NCBI GenBank assembly: GCA_900291925.1
Contig: UWYS01000019.1
Coordinates: forward strand, 535,404-599,403
Source: Thecaphora thlaspeos
Taxonomy: Eukaryota; Basidiomycota; Ustilaginomycetes; Urocystidales; Glomosporiaceae
Direction of reading: 5' to 3'
DNA: 64,000 nucleotides
Part shown: positions 32,825 to 44,447 of the stretch, piece by piece
Position numbering within the stretch: the first letter of the stretch is position 1
Layout: the number at the start of each line of letters is the position of its first letter
Position numbers and translations under genes: made by a program
The notes under the pieces: generated by a model
What the model was told of the DNA's origin: nothing
Seen by the model: only the letters and a program-made list of their open reading frames with translations
The model's database searches: none

Positions 32825-34537
32825 ATGGCTCCTGTCGCAAACGGACGAGCCGCCTACGGTGAGCAGGCCAACACCGCCGGCCAGGCCCCCATCAACGCCA
32901 CCGCCGCGCGCCACGAGGACACCGAGCGCATCCGCGTCAACTCGGACAAGGTCAGCTACACCGATGATGCCATCACGTCGACCTACGACTACCTCAACAC
33001 CCACGTTGAAAAGGTAAAGCACGCTGACGGCACCACCGAGTTTGTCGCCACCCCCGTCAGCCGCGAGTACCAGTTCAAGACCGAACGCAAGGTCCCCAAG
33101 ACCGGCCTCATGATGGTCGGCTGGGGCGGCAACAACGGCACCACCATCACCGCCACCATCCTCGCCAACAGGCACAACATCACTTGGCACAACAAGGATG
33201 GCCTCCAGACGCCCAACTACTACGGCTCCATCGTCCGCGCCTCGACCATCCGCCTCGGCATCGACGCCCAGACCGGCAAGGACGTCTGGGTCCCCTTTAG
33301 CAACGTCCTCCCCATGGTCCACCCCAACGACCTCGTCGTCGGCGGCTGGGACATCAGCGGCATGCCCATGGAGCAGGCCATGGCCCGCGCCAAGGTCATG
33401 GACTACGACCTCCAGCGCCAGGTCGCCCCCTTTATGACCGAAATGAAGCCCCTCCCCTCGGTCTACTATCCGGACTTTATCGCCCAGAACCAGGAGGAGC
33501 GCGCCGACAACGTCATCCCCGACGACAGCAAGAAGACCCACGTCGAGCAACTCCGCCAGGACATCCGCGAGTTCAAGCGCCAGAACGGCCTAGACCAGGT
33601 CATCGTCGTCTGGACAGCCAACACCGAGCGCTACTCGGAAGTCATCCCCGGCGTCAACGACACGGCCGACAACCTGCTCAAGGCCATCGAGCAGAACCAC
33701 CCCGAGGTCTCGCCCTCGACCGTGTTTGCGATTGCCTGCATCCTCGAGGACGCCCCTTACGTCAACGGCGCCCCGCAGAACACGTTCGTCCCCGGCTGCA
33801 TCGAACTGGCCGAGCGCCACCGCGCCTTTATCGGCGGTGACGATCTCAAGACGGGCCAGACCAAGGTCAAGTCGGTCCTCACCGAGTTCCTCGTCAACGC
33901 CGGCATCAAGCCGCTCTCGATTGCCTCGTACAACCACCTCGGCAACAACGACGGCTACAACCTCAGCTCGCAGCGCCAGTTCAAGAGCAAGGAGATCTCC
34001 AAGGCGAGCGTCGTCGACGACTGCTGCGCCGCCAACCACCTCCTCTACAAGCCCGCCGTCCCCGGCAAGAAGGGCGCCGACGGCAAGGCCGACAAGGGCG
34101 AGCACCCGGACCACTGCATCGTCATCAAGTACCAGCCCGCCGTCGGCGACCAGAAGGTCGCCATGGACGACTACACGTCGGAGCTGTGCATGGGCGGGCG
34201 CAACCGCCTCTACGTTACCAACCTGTGCGAGGACTCGCTGCTCGCGTCGCCGCTGCTACTCGACCTCACCATCCTGGCTGAGCTCATGACGCGCATCACG
34301 TACCGCGTCCCCGGCGCCGACGCTGCCAAGGCCGACGCCGCCGCCGGCGACGAGTGGAACTCGATGTACTCGGTCCTCTCGCTGCTTGCCTACTCGCTCA
34401 AGGCGCCCGTCGTCAAGCCGGGCACGGACGTTGTCAACTCGCTCAACAGGCAGCGCGCCGCCTGCACCAACTTCCTGCGCGCGTGCATCGGCCTCGCCCC
34501 CGAGAGCGACCTCCTGCTTGAGACGAGGATCTGGTAG
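32825..34537 (+). CDS. INO1: Inositol-3-phosphate synthase INO1
   Basis: NAD-dependent cytosolic enzyme converting glucose 6-phosphate to 1-myo-inositol 3-phosphate, the first step of inositol synthesis. Single coding exon, 570 aa, close to the usual ~530-560. Conserved stretches: GLMMVGWGGNNGTT (NAD-binding glycines, about residues 95-108), VPFSNVLPMVHPNDLVVGGWDI, NTERYSEVIPGVNDT, AIACILEDAPYVNGAPQNTF, GDDLKTGQTKVKSVL (catalytic Lys region), SYNHLGNNDGYNL, FKSKEISKASVVDD, HCIVIKYQPAVGDQKVAMDDY and NTCEDSLLA-like NLCEDSLLASPLL. Start ATG 32825 in ACCATGG context. A probable 5' leader intron lies upstream. Codon use is strongly C-ending (GCC, GTC, AAC), stronger than neighbours, consistent with high expression. 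Yeast INO1 is inositol-repressed; no clear inositol-responsive site is recognised here. Confidence 0.98.
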   Translation: MAPVANGRAAYGEQANTAGQAPINATAARHEDTERIRVNSDKVSYTDDAITSTYDYLNTHVEKVKHADGTTEFVATPVSREYQFKTERKVPKTGLMMVGWGGNNGTTITATILANRHNITWHNKDGLQTPNYYGSIVRASTIRLGIDAQTGKDVWVPFSNVLPMVHPNDLVVGGWDISGMPMEQAMARAKVMDYDLQRQVAPFMTEMKPLPSVYYPDFIAQNQEERADNVIPDDSKKTHVEQLRQDIREFKRQNGLDQVIVVWTANTERYSEVIPGVNDTADNLLKAIEQNHPEVSPSTVFAIACILEDAPYVNGAPQNTFVPGCIELAERHRAFIGGDDLKTGQTKVKSVLTEFLVNAGIKPLSIASYNHLGNNDGYNLSSQRQFKSKEISKASVVDDCCAANHLLYKPAVPGKKGADGKADKGEHPDHCIVIKYQPAVGDQKVAMDDYTSELCMGGRNRLYVTNLCEDSLLASPLLLDLTILAELMTRITYRVPGADAAKADAAAGDEWNSMYSVLSLLAYSLKAPVVKPGTDVVNSLNRQRAACTNFLRACIGLAPESDLLLETRIW

Positions 34538-35781
34538 AGCGGCGACGGGCCATGGTGGTCGCGTCTGGCGCGTCGGCTGTAGCGAAGGTCGACCCTTAGC
34601 TATCTACCTACCTTGGATCGGCCCACGACCTAGCCTGGTGGGTGGAATCGAGAGATTCTCGCATCTCTCTAGGAGTTGGTACGTGTCCTTTTCATTATTT
34701 TCTATGTCATTGTCGATGCCATGTGGTTTTATTGTGTAACGCGGCCGGCGTCTCGCGCCTCGCTGCGTCTTGGAATGACAAATCTCATTGGACGTCACAA
34801 ATCCTCCCGTGGCAGATGTCTGTGCGTGCGTGCGCTTGTGTGGGTTTGTGTGGATGACGTGTAGATGACGAGCAAGTTTGGAGTCGCCACGCGTCGTGAC
34901 GAGCAGTGGTGAATGGCGCGAAGATGGACGTCCCCTGCTGCGTGCGTAGCATCTTGCCTCTGTGGCTAGCGATTTGGTTTCGACTGAAGAAAGACAGGAA
35001 TGGGGAGAGGTATGACCCTTCGCCGGCTTTAGCGATAAGGAGAGGACGTCCCGCTTGAACTCGACTCGGACTTTATTAGATATTTGTTTATCCTCTTTTT
35101 TTTGTTCGTGTGTCTCTCGATTCAATTCGAGTCGGATCGAGGCGAGGTAGGGTTGGGAAACTTGGTGACGTGACAATCTTAATATAGAGAAGTTGAAAGA
35201 GTACCAAGAGAGATTAAAGTCCATAACGATGTACAACAATTGTACCGTGTACGGTGTCAAGGGAGAGAGAATGTAGGATGAAATGGACTGCATGTCAACG
35301 TCTCTGGAGTGAAGAGGAAGAGGGGGCATAAAACGAGGAGGACACGAACAGAATTTCGACCGCGCACAAGATGGCTAAAACATTGTCGTTCCTCCGACCC
35401 GCTCTATCCATCGTCCAGAGAACAAGGACACAAATGTTCATTTTCCTCTCCTTTTGTCATACTTGTTCCTCCTTTTTCTGCCGCCTTTATTTATTTTTTT
35501 TCAGAGGAAATATCAGTTCCTGAAATGGACATGGTAGTGTACAAAGTGAAGAGGGTAACTAGCTTGCTTGGTCTCGTTGAAAATAACGAGTCGTATGTGA
35601 TGGAAAATAACGAACAAAGTTAAAAATCCCTTCTTGGGTCGTTCATCCTCCGACTGCTCTAACGCAAAACGAGTCGAAGACCGCGGATCCTGTGACGCTC
35701 GCGTGTATCTCGATGGAGACTTTACTTACAGTAGTGTATCCGTCTCGGTCTAACTAAGTGACAAAATAGTGAGAAAAAAAA

Positions 35782-35818
<37 letters not shown>

Positions 35819-36274
35819 GGCCGTAGTCGGACCTCTTCCTTCAGATCTTATCCCTCCGCGTCTAAGATGTTGTTCCTCCCCCCTCCCCCCTCCCCCCTCC
35901 CACCCTTTCGCAATCTGGTGTTTTCCCCCTCCCTCATCGCTCCTCTTGACCTGACAACCACCCGACATGCTACCACGTCCTACCCCTCCATCGAATCTTG
36001 ATCACGTCTTCGATGTCAAAGAAAAGTGACGTGGTGGGATACCCTGATTCATCCCTCCACAGGTCGATGCCAACGACGTTTGTGACAGAGATCATCCATC
36101 GATCGATCCTGTTCGCGCGGCGTGCGTCAAGGTATGATGGGGCCGCACTGGATTCGATTCCCTCTCGCCCTCTCATCCCAAATAACCAACGTAAAAACAT
36201 CATCTTGCTTTCAGCATCGCTCAGGATGGCGCACAGGAGGCCCCACAACGCAACCCCCACCCTCCATCGCGCAT
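34538..36274. other. 1.7-kb intergenic stretch 3' of INO1
   Basis: Between the convergent ends of INO1 and the small membrane protein. Lower GC than the genes. Holds an A25 run and AAAAG repeats (35774-35819), CCCCT repeats (35876-35900) and a 39-codon - strand frame near 36088-35970 that is too short to call. Nothing else recognised. Confidence 0.5.
35774..35819. repeat. Poly-A run followed by AAAAG repeats
   Basis: A25 followed by four AAAAG-type units; on the - strand a long T/CTTTT tract. Confidence 0.95.
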
Positions 36275-37459
36275 CTACAGCTTCTCGCCAACCTTCTCGA
36301 CAACCTTGTTGGTGCCGTCGCGCAGTGTTCTCAGGTCCGACTCGGCCTCTCGCCTTGCGTCGCCCGAAGAGTACCTTTGCACCTGGTGCGTAATCAGCCC
36401 GATCGAACCGCCCAGTCCCGCACCGCCGAGCAGGCCGTTTATCAGGCCGACCCTTCGCACTGTCGTCGAGGCGCGAGGGAAGTGATGAGGGAGCAACCAG
36501 TGAAGCGCGTTAGGGGCACGACGAGAGACGAGAGGGGCGGCCAAACTCTGGTGCGACTCACGGAAAAGAGCAGGGAGGATCAGACAGCCGAGGACCGAGC
36601 CGATCAGGTGGAGATCGTCCGATCGAACCTATCGGCGGTGCGTGGCAAAGATTGCCGGGGAGCGAGCAGGAGGATGTTTGCGTATGTCAGCGTGGGCGGT
36701 TGCGACGGCCGTCACAAGCCACCGCCGTGCTCCGCTCGAGATAGAGCACCGCTACAGCGATGTGTTCGGCGGGACCCGGAACGTGCGGCAAGGCCGGCTG
36801 CTCACCCTGTTGGCGTCCAACCTCAACTTTTGCGTGCTGGCGGAGAGGTTCTTCTGATCCATGCTACCCGCGGTGACGAAGCCGGCCGTCGATCCGAGAC
36901 CTGCGCCTGCAAGCGGCGTCACCCAGCTGCGAAAAGAGGGGAGAGCAAAGATGCGCGCGATCAGTCGACCGGCGCTTTCGCGAATGCCAAAAAGAGAGGA
37001 TGAAAGGAAGGAAGGACGAAACCTACTTGGCACGCATCAGGCCTCGCAGGTTGAAGGTGCCGCGGCGGAGGGAGCGTATGGCGTAGAGTGGCGTGGCGAG
37101 GAGGCAGCCGTATTGGAGTCCTGGACGGTGCAGCAGATATAAGGGGAAGGGGAACGTCAGTACGTCGGAGCGATGGTCGGATTGGTCGATGCGCGTGAGA
37201 AGAGACTGCTTCCTCGAGCCTCGATCATCAGACGGCGAGTAGAGCAGGGAGAGCAGGGAGGGAAGACTGTTGCCCGTGACCAGAGCGGGCAGTGTGGCAG
37301 GAGTCTATTTGCGGCCGATGGCGCGGCTGTTGGCTGATCTGGATGCAACGCTGCTCAGACGGCTTGGTGCTCACCCTTTACACCATACCTTCCGAGGTAG
37401 TAAGCCTTGTCCTCTTCGAGACCAGCGGCAGCGAGCTGTTGCGAGACCTGCTGAGACAT
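36275..37459 (-). CDS. Small glycine-zipper membrane protein, function unknown
   Basis: Five small exons that simple frame-finding misses: 37459-37375, 37120-37027, 36926-36806, 36628-36562, 36459-36275, giving 183 aa with every phase matching and GT-AG borders. The product begins MSQQVSQQLAAAGLEEDKAYYLGRY-like, has LQYGCLLATPLYAIRSLRRG, then a glycine-zipper helix WVTPLAGAGLGSTAGFVTAG, a hydrophobic DLHLIGSVLGCLILPALFL, a second glycine-zipper GLINGLLGGAGLGGSIGLITH, and a charged tail ending VEKVGEKL. That suggests about four membrane helices and resembles small mitochondrial inner-membrane proteins, but I do not recognise the family. A CCAATCA box 290 bases upstream would suit a mitochondrial gene. 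The first donor could instead be 9 bases earlier in the same phase. Confidence 0.75.
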
Positions 37460-37743
37460 GGTATATCTTGCTTGCGAATCGTACGTGTCTGTGTATGTAT
37501 TGCGTCGTTGATATTGGTCGTCGTGCGAGACTCGTTGCAGAGGGTGAACTGAACTTTGAAGAAGGAAAAAAGGGATGCCGCTAGGACAAAAAGGAGGGAG
37601 AAGAGGGAACGGCGATAAACGGAAGAGGGGAGATGGGAGATGGGAACGAAGGCGGGTATCCCGTTAGACGGACGGTGACGCGCGTCCGGCTCGCTTTGTC
37701 TGGCGCGGGGGTGGGCGAGCGGGGTCGAGCTGGCGTCAGACGT

Positions 37744-37750
37744 GATTGGT
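37744..37750 (-). promoter_or_regulatory. CCAAT box (CCAATCA)
   Basis: Exact HAP-complex consensus on the - strand about 290 bases upstream of the small membrane protein ATG at 37459. Confidence 0.4.
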
Positions 37751-37994
37751 CCGCATCCACGCGCACCTCTGACGTCGCCTCAAAAGCCAAAGCAGCCCTC
37801 CGTGCAGACGGGGGAGCGGAAAGATCCATGCCCCCTCGCCCCGACGCCTGCGCCCCGCAGCCTCCACCCACACACTCCCTCCCTCCCCCGCATCCGCCTT
37901 TCTGGCCACGGCCTTGACGGTGCTCTCGGGCCAACAACTGCATAACTAGCCGACAAAATTCTCTGCCGCTTCATCCATCTTCCCCCCCTCCCTT

Positions 37995-38027
37995 TGCTGT
38001 TGCTGCTGTTGCTGCTGTTGCTGCTGC
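37995..38027. repeat. CTG/TTG trinucleotide repeat
   Basis: Eleven triplets of GCTGTTGCT type just past the HOOK stop codon. Confidence 0.95.
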
Positions 38028-38169
38028 CGTCACACGAGCATCTCCGACACCGCCAGCGACCGGCGCATCTCGTCACAATCTCGCGACGACACAGACCTAT
38101 CCGGCTGCCAGTGCGCCATGTAGAGATGGGGTATCAAATAGTGAAAACACGACCAACTCACCCGCCTCA

Positions 38170-41121
38170 TCACCTCCTACTGGCCACCTTCAGCGTCGGA
38201 TTGACGCTCGTCCTCTGTCGACTCAGCCAGCTTCCACCTACCTTTGTCGCCATCCCCGTCCTCGCCCCTCCCCCACCAGATCCCGTCTTGAACAGCGCCC
38301 CCTTGCCCACGCCTCCACTAGCCGCGCCGCTGTGGTTCTTGGAACTCTCCAGCTCCACCATGTACCTCCTCCCCAGATCCTGGTACGCACTCATCATCAG
38401 CCTCTGTTCTCTCCTCAACACCTTGACCTCCTCCCTCGCCCTCTTCAGTCCTTCCTCGTCCCCGCCCACACCCGCTCCTCCCCCTCCCCGAACGTCCTGC
38501 GCCACCTCCCTCTCCCTCTCCTTGATCATCCGGTCCTGCTGCTTGATAAACATCTTGGCCTTTCCAAACTTGTCCTGTAGCATCTTGAGATCCTTTCCGC
38601 TGTTGAGCGCTTCCATCTGCAGGGTCGCAACCAGATCTTCCACCTCTTTCGGCAGCCCTTTGCCCGACAACTTGGCGCGCAGCTCGCCCAGCGTGCGTTC
38701 GCGCTTCAGAGCCTCGTCCCGCTGCCCGATGCCCTCCGACTGCAAGTCCACCTTTTCCATCAGCAGAGAGTTGACCTGCGCCATCGACATGCGGTTCTGC
38801 TCGTTGGCAGAGGCCAGCTCCCTCTTCAGACGTTTGATCGAAGAGAGCAGCTCGTCCTTTTCCACCTCGATGCTCGCTCGCAGAGAGTGCAGGATGTCCA
38901 CTTGATCCTTGTTGACCAGCGTCACTGCAGACAGAGGGCGAAGCAAGCGAGAGCCGAGGGGGGTCAGCGATGATGCCGCTCAAACAACTCAAGGTGAACC
39001 ACGGCTGCATACTCACGGTCCGACTTGGCGATCGTCAGCTCGCGCGTAATCTGCTTGTGCTGCACCTGAAGCGTGGTCAGCTCGCGCTTGGCCTCGTCCA
39101 ACTCTTCGACCACCTCGTTGAGCCGGAGGCGGAGCGCATAGGCGGCCTCGGTGCTATAGAGTGGCGGTGACAGCGTCCGGTGGCGCAAGGGGAAGCAAGA
39201 GAAAGTCAGTTGACCATAGTCGCCATTGCCATCGCTCCATCCATCGCCACATCACTCACCCGTCCCCAAGGTCCGACTTGCCGCTGCGGATGGCCTCGAC
39301 CTGGTTCTGCAGGATCAGCTTCTCGCGGTGCTCGCGGAGGTAGTCTGACTCGTAGCGCGCCTTCATCTTCTGGGCGTCCTCGAGCAGGTTCTCAAGCACA
39401 ATGATGCGCGATTGGTCGGCCTTGTTGGTCTTGGCCGCCTCGAGCTCGCGCATCAGCTTGCGCACGCGGATCTTAAGGTCGGTCATCGTCGTCCCCGACA
39501 GCGCATCCTCGAGTTCGCCCGTCGCATCGCCGCCGTCATAGTCATCCTCGTCGTCGTCTAGGTCGTCGTCAGAAGAGCCTTGCGCCGAAGTGAAGCTGTC
39601 GTTGGCCGCCACCAGGCCTTCTGCGCCGTTGGCGGCGATCCCGCCCTTGGAGGCCGCCTTCTTCCGCTTCGATCCACCGCCGCCGCCGCCATCGTCGCCG
39701 CCGAGCTCGAGCTCGCGGATCCTGTCCTGGTACAGCTCCATCTCCTCCTTTTCCTTGGCACGCTGGTCTTCGGAGGCGCGGAGGCGCGAGAGGACCTGCT
39801 CCTGCTGGTACTTTGCCGCGTTGAGGTCGCGCTGAAGGTTGCTCGCCTTTGCCTCGAGCTCCGAGATCTGCGTCTTGTACGAGTCCATCAGCGGCTTGAA
39901 GGCCGAGACGCGCTTGTACTCGTCCTCGAGCGAGGCGTTGCGGTTGACGAGGTCGGCGTTCTGGTCTTCGAGCGCTTTGAGCTGGCGGCGGATGTCGGCG
40001 CCCTCTTCGAGCTTCTTTTTGTACTTTTCAATTGCGTTTTCCGCCTTCTGAAGCTTGTCGGCGGCATGCTTGTGCTCCTCGAGCTGGTCCTTGTAGCGGC
40101 TCCCTTCGTCAGCCTTGCGCTGGAGGTCGTCTGTGCGGCGGGTGAGCTCGAGGTTGAGCTTGTTGAGCTTGTCGTGGTCGTTTTCGATGGCGGCGAGGTT
40201 GTCTTCGCTCTTGCGCAGCGCGATCTTGAGGCGCTCGATTTCCTGGCGCATCAGGACGTCGGCCTGCTCGTTGCGGCTCTCTTCGACGGCCTTGCGGTAG
40301 GCGGCGAGCTCGGCAGTGGCCTGCTTTGCCTCTGCCTTGTGCTCGTCGAGGCTGTCTTGGAGGTTGCGTTGCTCATCGGCGAGCTCGATGTAGGCCTTTT
40401 CGAGTGTCGAATTTTCGTCGCGTAGCCGCGCTAGGTCCTGGGCCATCTCCTCCTTCGTCTTTCCGAAGGCGTCGCCGTTGGCGCTGTTGCCGTTGGCGTT
40501 GCGATGTGCTGCTCGCGGTCCATCGGCGGTGGCGTCGGCGTCGGCGTCGAGTTCGCCGCCCTGATACTCCTGCTGGCCCTCGTGAATGGCCTCCATGATG
40601 CGAGCGATGGCCATCATGAGCTGGTGCTGGTGCTCCTGCGGGAGGGTCTGGATGGCGGCGATGTGGCGGTCGTTTTCGTCGCTTTGGACGGCGATGCCGA
40701 TAGCGAGGAGGCAGAGGCTGTTTAGCTCTGCCTTGTCGGACGAGCGAGCGATGGCATTGAGGTCGGGGGCGGGGAGTGCATGCGTTGCACACTGGAGCGA
40801 CTCTGCATAGTACTGCATCATGAGCTTGTAGAGACGCTTGAGGGTGCCGATTGTGAGGACCCAATTGCCCTTGACATTAGCGCCGTGAGGGTTGCGGAAG
40901 AGGTCAGGGTCGATGGGAGCGAGGAGGTCGAAGAGGGCGACGCCGTCGCAGATGTCCTCTATCTTGACGTATGTGCGATTCAAAGGTGAGGATGAGGATG
41001 AGGAGGAGTCTCGGTTGGCGTCGTCCCCGCGGTGGTGTGTGTTGCTGGTGTCATGGTGTGTGAGGATGGCTCGTGCCCATGCGAGGTAGGCATTTGCCTC
41101 TGCATCGATGGAAGACGACAT
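38170..41121 (-). CDS. HOK1: HOOK-family dynein-activating adaptor
   Basis: Coiled-coil adaptor linking early endosomes to dynein and kinesin-3 in hyphal fungi (HookA/Hok1). Exons 41121-39260, 39153-39017 and 38924-38170 give 917 aa. The first ~165 residues form the calponin-like HOOK domain: YLAWARAIL, YVKIEDICDGVALFDLLAPIDPDLF, NWVLTIGTLKRLYKLMMQYY, LNSLCLLAIGIAVQ. Coiled coil follows from about residue 230 to 860, dominated by Glu/Lys/Leu heptads, interrupted by an acidic Asp/Gly patch with SKRKKAASK near 500-560. The C-terminus ends SWLSRQRTSV before a basic tail. Splices join SDLGDG to TEAAYAL and IAKSD to LTLVNKDQ without breaking the heptads. Start: MSSSIDAEANAYL, directly before the HOOK domain. 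Confidence 0.92.
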
Positions 41122-41692
41122 GGCGAGGATGGAGGAGAACGGGTGTACGATGGATGCGCTGTAGTCGAGGGCGAGAAAGCAGGACGCGAGCGCGAGAGGC
41201 GGAGGAGGAGCGAGACGAGGCTGACGGGGTGGTCATTCGGCGTCGAGAGGGGAGGTAAGCGTGGAAGAGGATGTGCGTAGCAGGGGGAGAGGCGAGGAGA
41301 GGGGGCAAGTGGGTAAAAGGTGGGGAGAAGGGGCGCAGAGGGAAGGGCCAACGAGCAGGGCGAGGTGCGTGCCAGGCCACCAGCAGCAGCAGCAGCAGCG
41401 AAGGGATGAGTCTTGAATGACCCCGAGCCGGATGATCCGAGCGCAGCCCTTGCTTGGCCCGGCTCGCTTCGCCTCTGCCTTTGCTCCCTCTCTCTCCGCC
41501 CAAGTTGCATCACGTGCAGCACGTCAAGCGTCGTCGTCGGCTTCGTTCCGTCTTGCCACCCCATCAGCCACCTCAACGTCGCCTAGCCACCGCATCGGCC
41601 CGCCTCCCGCTCCTTCACCAGCCCCGCTTCCTGCCGGTCACCGCTACTCGGCCTCCATCCGCCAACCTCGCAGCCCGACCCCCTTCCGGCCC
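41122..41692. promoter_or_regulatory. Divergent promoter between HOOK and the SIKE-family gene
   Basis: 571 bp between divergent genes. Contains GCAGCAGCAGCAGC at 41386-41399 and pyrimidine-rich leaders on both strands. An open frame on the + strand continues upstream of the SIKE-family ATG but encodes low complexity. Confidence 0.4.
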
Positions 41693-43761
41693 ATGACCGC
41701 CATGGACGGCGACGAGCTGCAGCGGCTCTGGTCGCTCATCGAGGACCTCACACACCAGCTACAGGCAAACAGGCAGCTATGCGAATCACTACAGGCACAG
41801 GCTGACCAGCTAAAGGTAGGCTCACCCGCTCTCCGCTACACCTTCGCTCCCGCCCTATCGTGTCCGCCAGCTTACCCCACGCGCGCTTTTCGTCCCTCTC
41901 TCCTCCCACCCCGACCCCAACAACACCACCGCAGGGCCAGGCCATCCACTCGGGCACAGGCTACGCCCTCCGCCGCTTCAACACAGACATATCAAAGGAG
42001 AAGTTCGAGTCAGAGCTGGAACAGCTAAACGCTCACCTCGTAAAGGAGAACCAGGCGCTCGCACACGAAAACAAACAGCAGTCGCTCCTCTTGCGCGAGT
42101 ACGAAAACACCCTCGAGACCGTCATGGGCAAGTTCAGGAGCCACTCGCACTCTACTCAGCAGCATACTCTCCAGCTTACCCAACACTACGAGAACCTCCT
42201 CGCCAACACCACCCACAATGCCGCACAGACCACCCTCGCTGCAGAGACGGCCTTTAGCGGCACCCTCCAGCACCTTGGCGCACTCGTACGCAGCGCATTC
42301 CGCACTATGGACGGAGACGCTGCTGAGGCAGGCGGCGGCGATGACGATGACGACGACGATCAAGAGCAAGAGCACGAGGACGACAGCCAGCACTACGACC
42401 ATCAGACGAGCGGGCAATCCACGTCATCTCCGGCCAGGCGGCAGCGACAGCCAAAGCAGAGCAGGGCGCGCCAAGACGGCTGGCCCGCCGATCCGCGCTG
42501 GTACGGCTCCGGCGGATACACGGGCCGCGATCTCGACCCAGAGGTCGCTCGCTCCGAGCGCGCCCTCGCCATGCTCACAGAGGAAGAAAGGTTGCGCATC
42601 GAAAACGAGATGCTACGCGAGCTCCTCGAGCTCAAGGAGCGAAGCGACGCAATGGCCAACAACATTGCCGACGGCAGCGACCATGCCATTGCCGCCGACG
42701 CTGCAGCGGGCGCCACTAGCCCTGTCACGCCCGTCAAGCCGACGCTGGCTAGTTCCCACTCGCTGAGCGCATCCTACCAGCTGCAGCGGAGCCCATCGTC
42801 ACCGACAGCATCGCGCAATCCGCTCGCGATGGACCAGGCGACGATCGAGGCAGAGGGCAGCGGCCATCCGCCGTTGAAGGCGCTCGAGATCTCCGAGACG
42901 CTACGGCCGGGCGACCGCTCGCCCATGCGCTCGCCCATCAGGCGCCAGGACCAAATCCTCGAGGAGGCCATACAAGAGGAGGAGGTGGGTGGCGGGAGCA
43001 GCGGCGATGCCGATGGCGAAGCATCGGCATCGGCAATGCTGGTCCACGCCGAGGCCATCGATGCAGAGGGGGAGCAGCAGCAAGGGTTGCAGGGGCACGA
43101 CGTGGGACAGTTGTCAGAGGCCGATGCAGGGCTGGCGCCCAACGTGGTAGCGGAGGCGGTCCCCTCTGCGCTCGTCTCGACCGGCGTCGAGAAGGGCCAG
43201 GGGGACGGGCTGACGATTGTGAGCTCGGCATCGGGAGATGACGTGTTGGCCGAAGATGCTTCCAAGGCGGCGGTAGCGGCCGAGGCTGGCCCCGAGGGAG
43301 AGGCGGCAGGGACAGTACGAGGCGAGAGCGGCGAGACAGAACAAGCCCTGGCGACTGCCATCGAGGCAGAGCCGACGGGCGCAGACGGAGCTGCCGCAAT
43401 CGCAGAGGCAACGAAGGACACGGCGCCTTCTGTGGAGGCGGGCGGCAAGCCGACAGGCGACTTGCCGGTGATTTCTGCGGGCGCAGGAGGCGAAGCCAAG
43501 GGTGTGGCGACGAGGACATCTACCATCCCCGCCGAACCAACGTCGACGGAGCAGGCTACTCTACTTAGCGAGGGGGCGGTGCCAGAAGAGGAAGAGGCGG
43601 GCGAGGCGCTCACGTCCGTTGTCAGGACCGAGGATGATGCAACGACAAGAGAGGGCGGAGCGACGAGCGAGGTGGTGGAGCAGAAGAAAGGAGAAGCGAC
43701 GAGACCCGACGAAAACGAAGGTGGGGAGCCGCCGGATGAGGAGAGTGAGGCGAAGCAGTAG
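41693..43761 (+). CDS. SIKE/FGFR1OP2-family coiled-coil protein (STRIPAK-associated)
   Basis: Exons 41693-41815 and 41935-43761 (intron GTAGGC...CAG, 119 nt) give 649 aa. The conserved part is residues 1-270: MDGDELQRLWSLIEDLTHQL, then after the splice GQAIHSGTGYALRRFN, VKENQALAHENKQQSLLLRE, YENTLETVMGKFRSHSH, the typical SIKE/FGFR1OP2 signature, and a later helix AMLTEEERLRIENEMLRELLEL. In animals this family sits in the STRIPAK phosphatase complex with SLMAP; a fungal STRIPAK role (hyphal fusion, septation) is inference. The C-terminal ~370 residues are Ala/Glu/Gly-rich with repeated acidic motifs and no visible domain, about twice the length of typical family members. The start may be ATG 41693 or 41702, both in frame. 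Confidence 0.82.
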
Positions 43762-44447
43762 AGCAGCGATGATATAGGGACACTGTGCGGAGACGCTACC
43801 GTGCTGTGGTGGATTGCGTGTGCTTGCCTGCGCTGCGCTCGACGTCTGTCTGCTGGATGGTGTCTGCAGAGGGCGGTGCTGCACCGCATGAATCGCACAC
43901 CGCCGAGCAAGTTGATACGGTATTTGTCAGGCTGCTCGACGCTTTGCCCTGCTGCTGGTGCTGCAGCAAGGCGAACGGACAAGAGATACTTGGCCAACAG
44001 AAGTCAAGTGAGCTGTGCCCTAGCAGACGAGCAGGCCGTGTCGATGGTGTATGAGAGAAGGTGGTGACGGGAGGATGAGCTAGCGTGGGGGGTGTGGGCG
44101 GGCGGTGCGGGTGAATGGGATACCGCTGGGCCCGGCGTGAAGCGACAGCTCGCACAGAAGGGGTGACTTGGACAAGTCACACAGAGTAGTGTCTGAGTCT
44201 TGCACACAGATGGCTCTCGCAGCCAGATATCGTCGGCTTTGCGGGAAACGACCCCCCAACCCACCCCCACCTCCACTGACCCGATGATGCGAGGCGGACC
44301 CTTGCCTTGCCCACTTGACCTCAACCAGCCTTTCCCTTCCTCCTGTCCCCGCTTTGGCCCTTTGGCCCTTTCGGGCTCCCTCGCCTTCTTGTCCACCGCC
44401 AGCAACACCACCACCACCACCACCGTCCTCCTCAGTCACACATCAAA
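43762..44447. other. 686-bp intergenic stretch
   Basis: Between the SIKE-family and hydrolase genes. The last 170 bases are C/T-rich with a CCA repeat (44405-44425), a likely leader for the hydrolase. Nothing else recognised. Confidence 0.45.

Larger units (their letters stand above)
37460..38169. promoter_or_regulatory. Promoter of the small membrane protein / HOOK 3' region
   Basis: 710 bp. Contains a CCAATCA box on the - strand (37750-37744), correctly oriented for the small membrane protein gene, and a CTG/TTG trinucleotide repeat at 37995-38027. No coding sequence recognised. Confidence 0.45.

Noticed and set aside
33590..34114. Long antisense and alternative frames over INO1
   Set aside because: Shadows caused by the extreme C-ending codon bias of INO1.
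35970..36100. 39-codon - strand frame with protein-like sequence past the small membrane protein
   Set aside because: Too short, overlaps the expected 3' untranslated region and has no promoter space; kept only as a note.
38170..38260. Additional intron at GTAGGT near the HOOK C-terminus
   Set aside because: Read-through yields SWLSRQR, which looks like a normal HOOK tail followed by a stop; no good downstream exon found.
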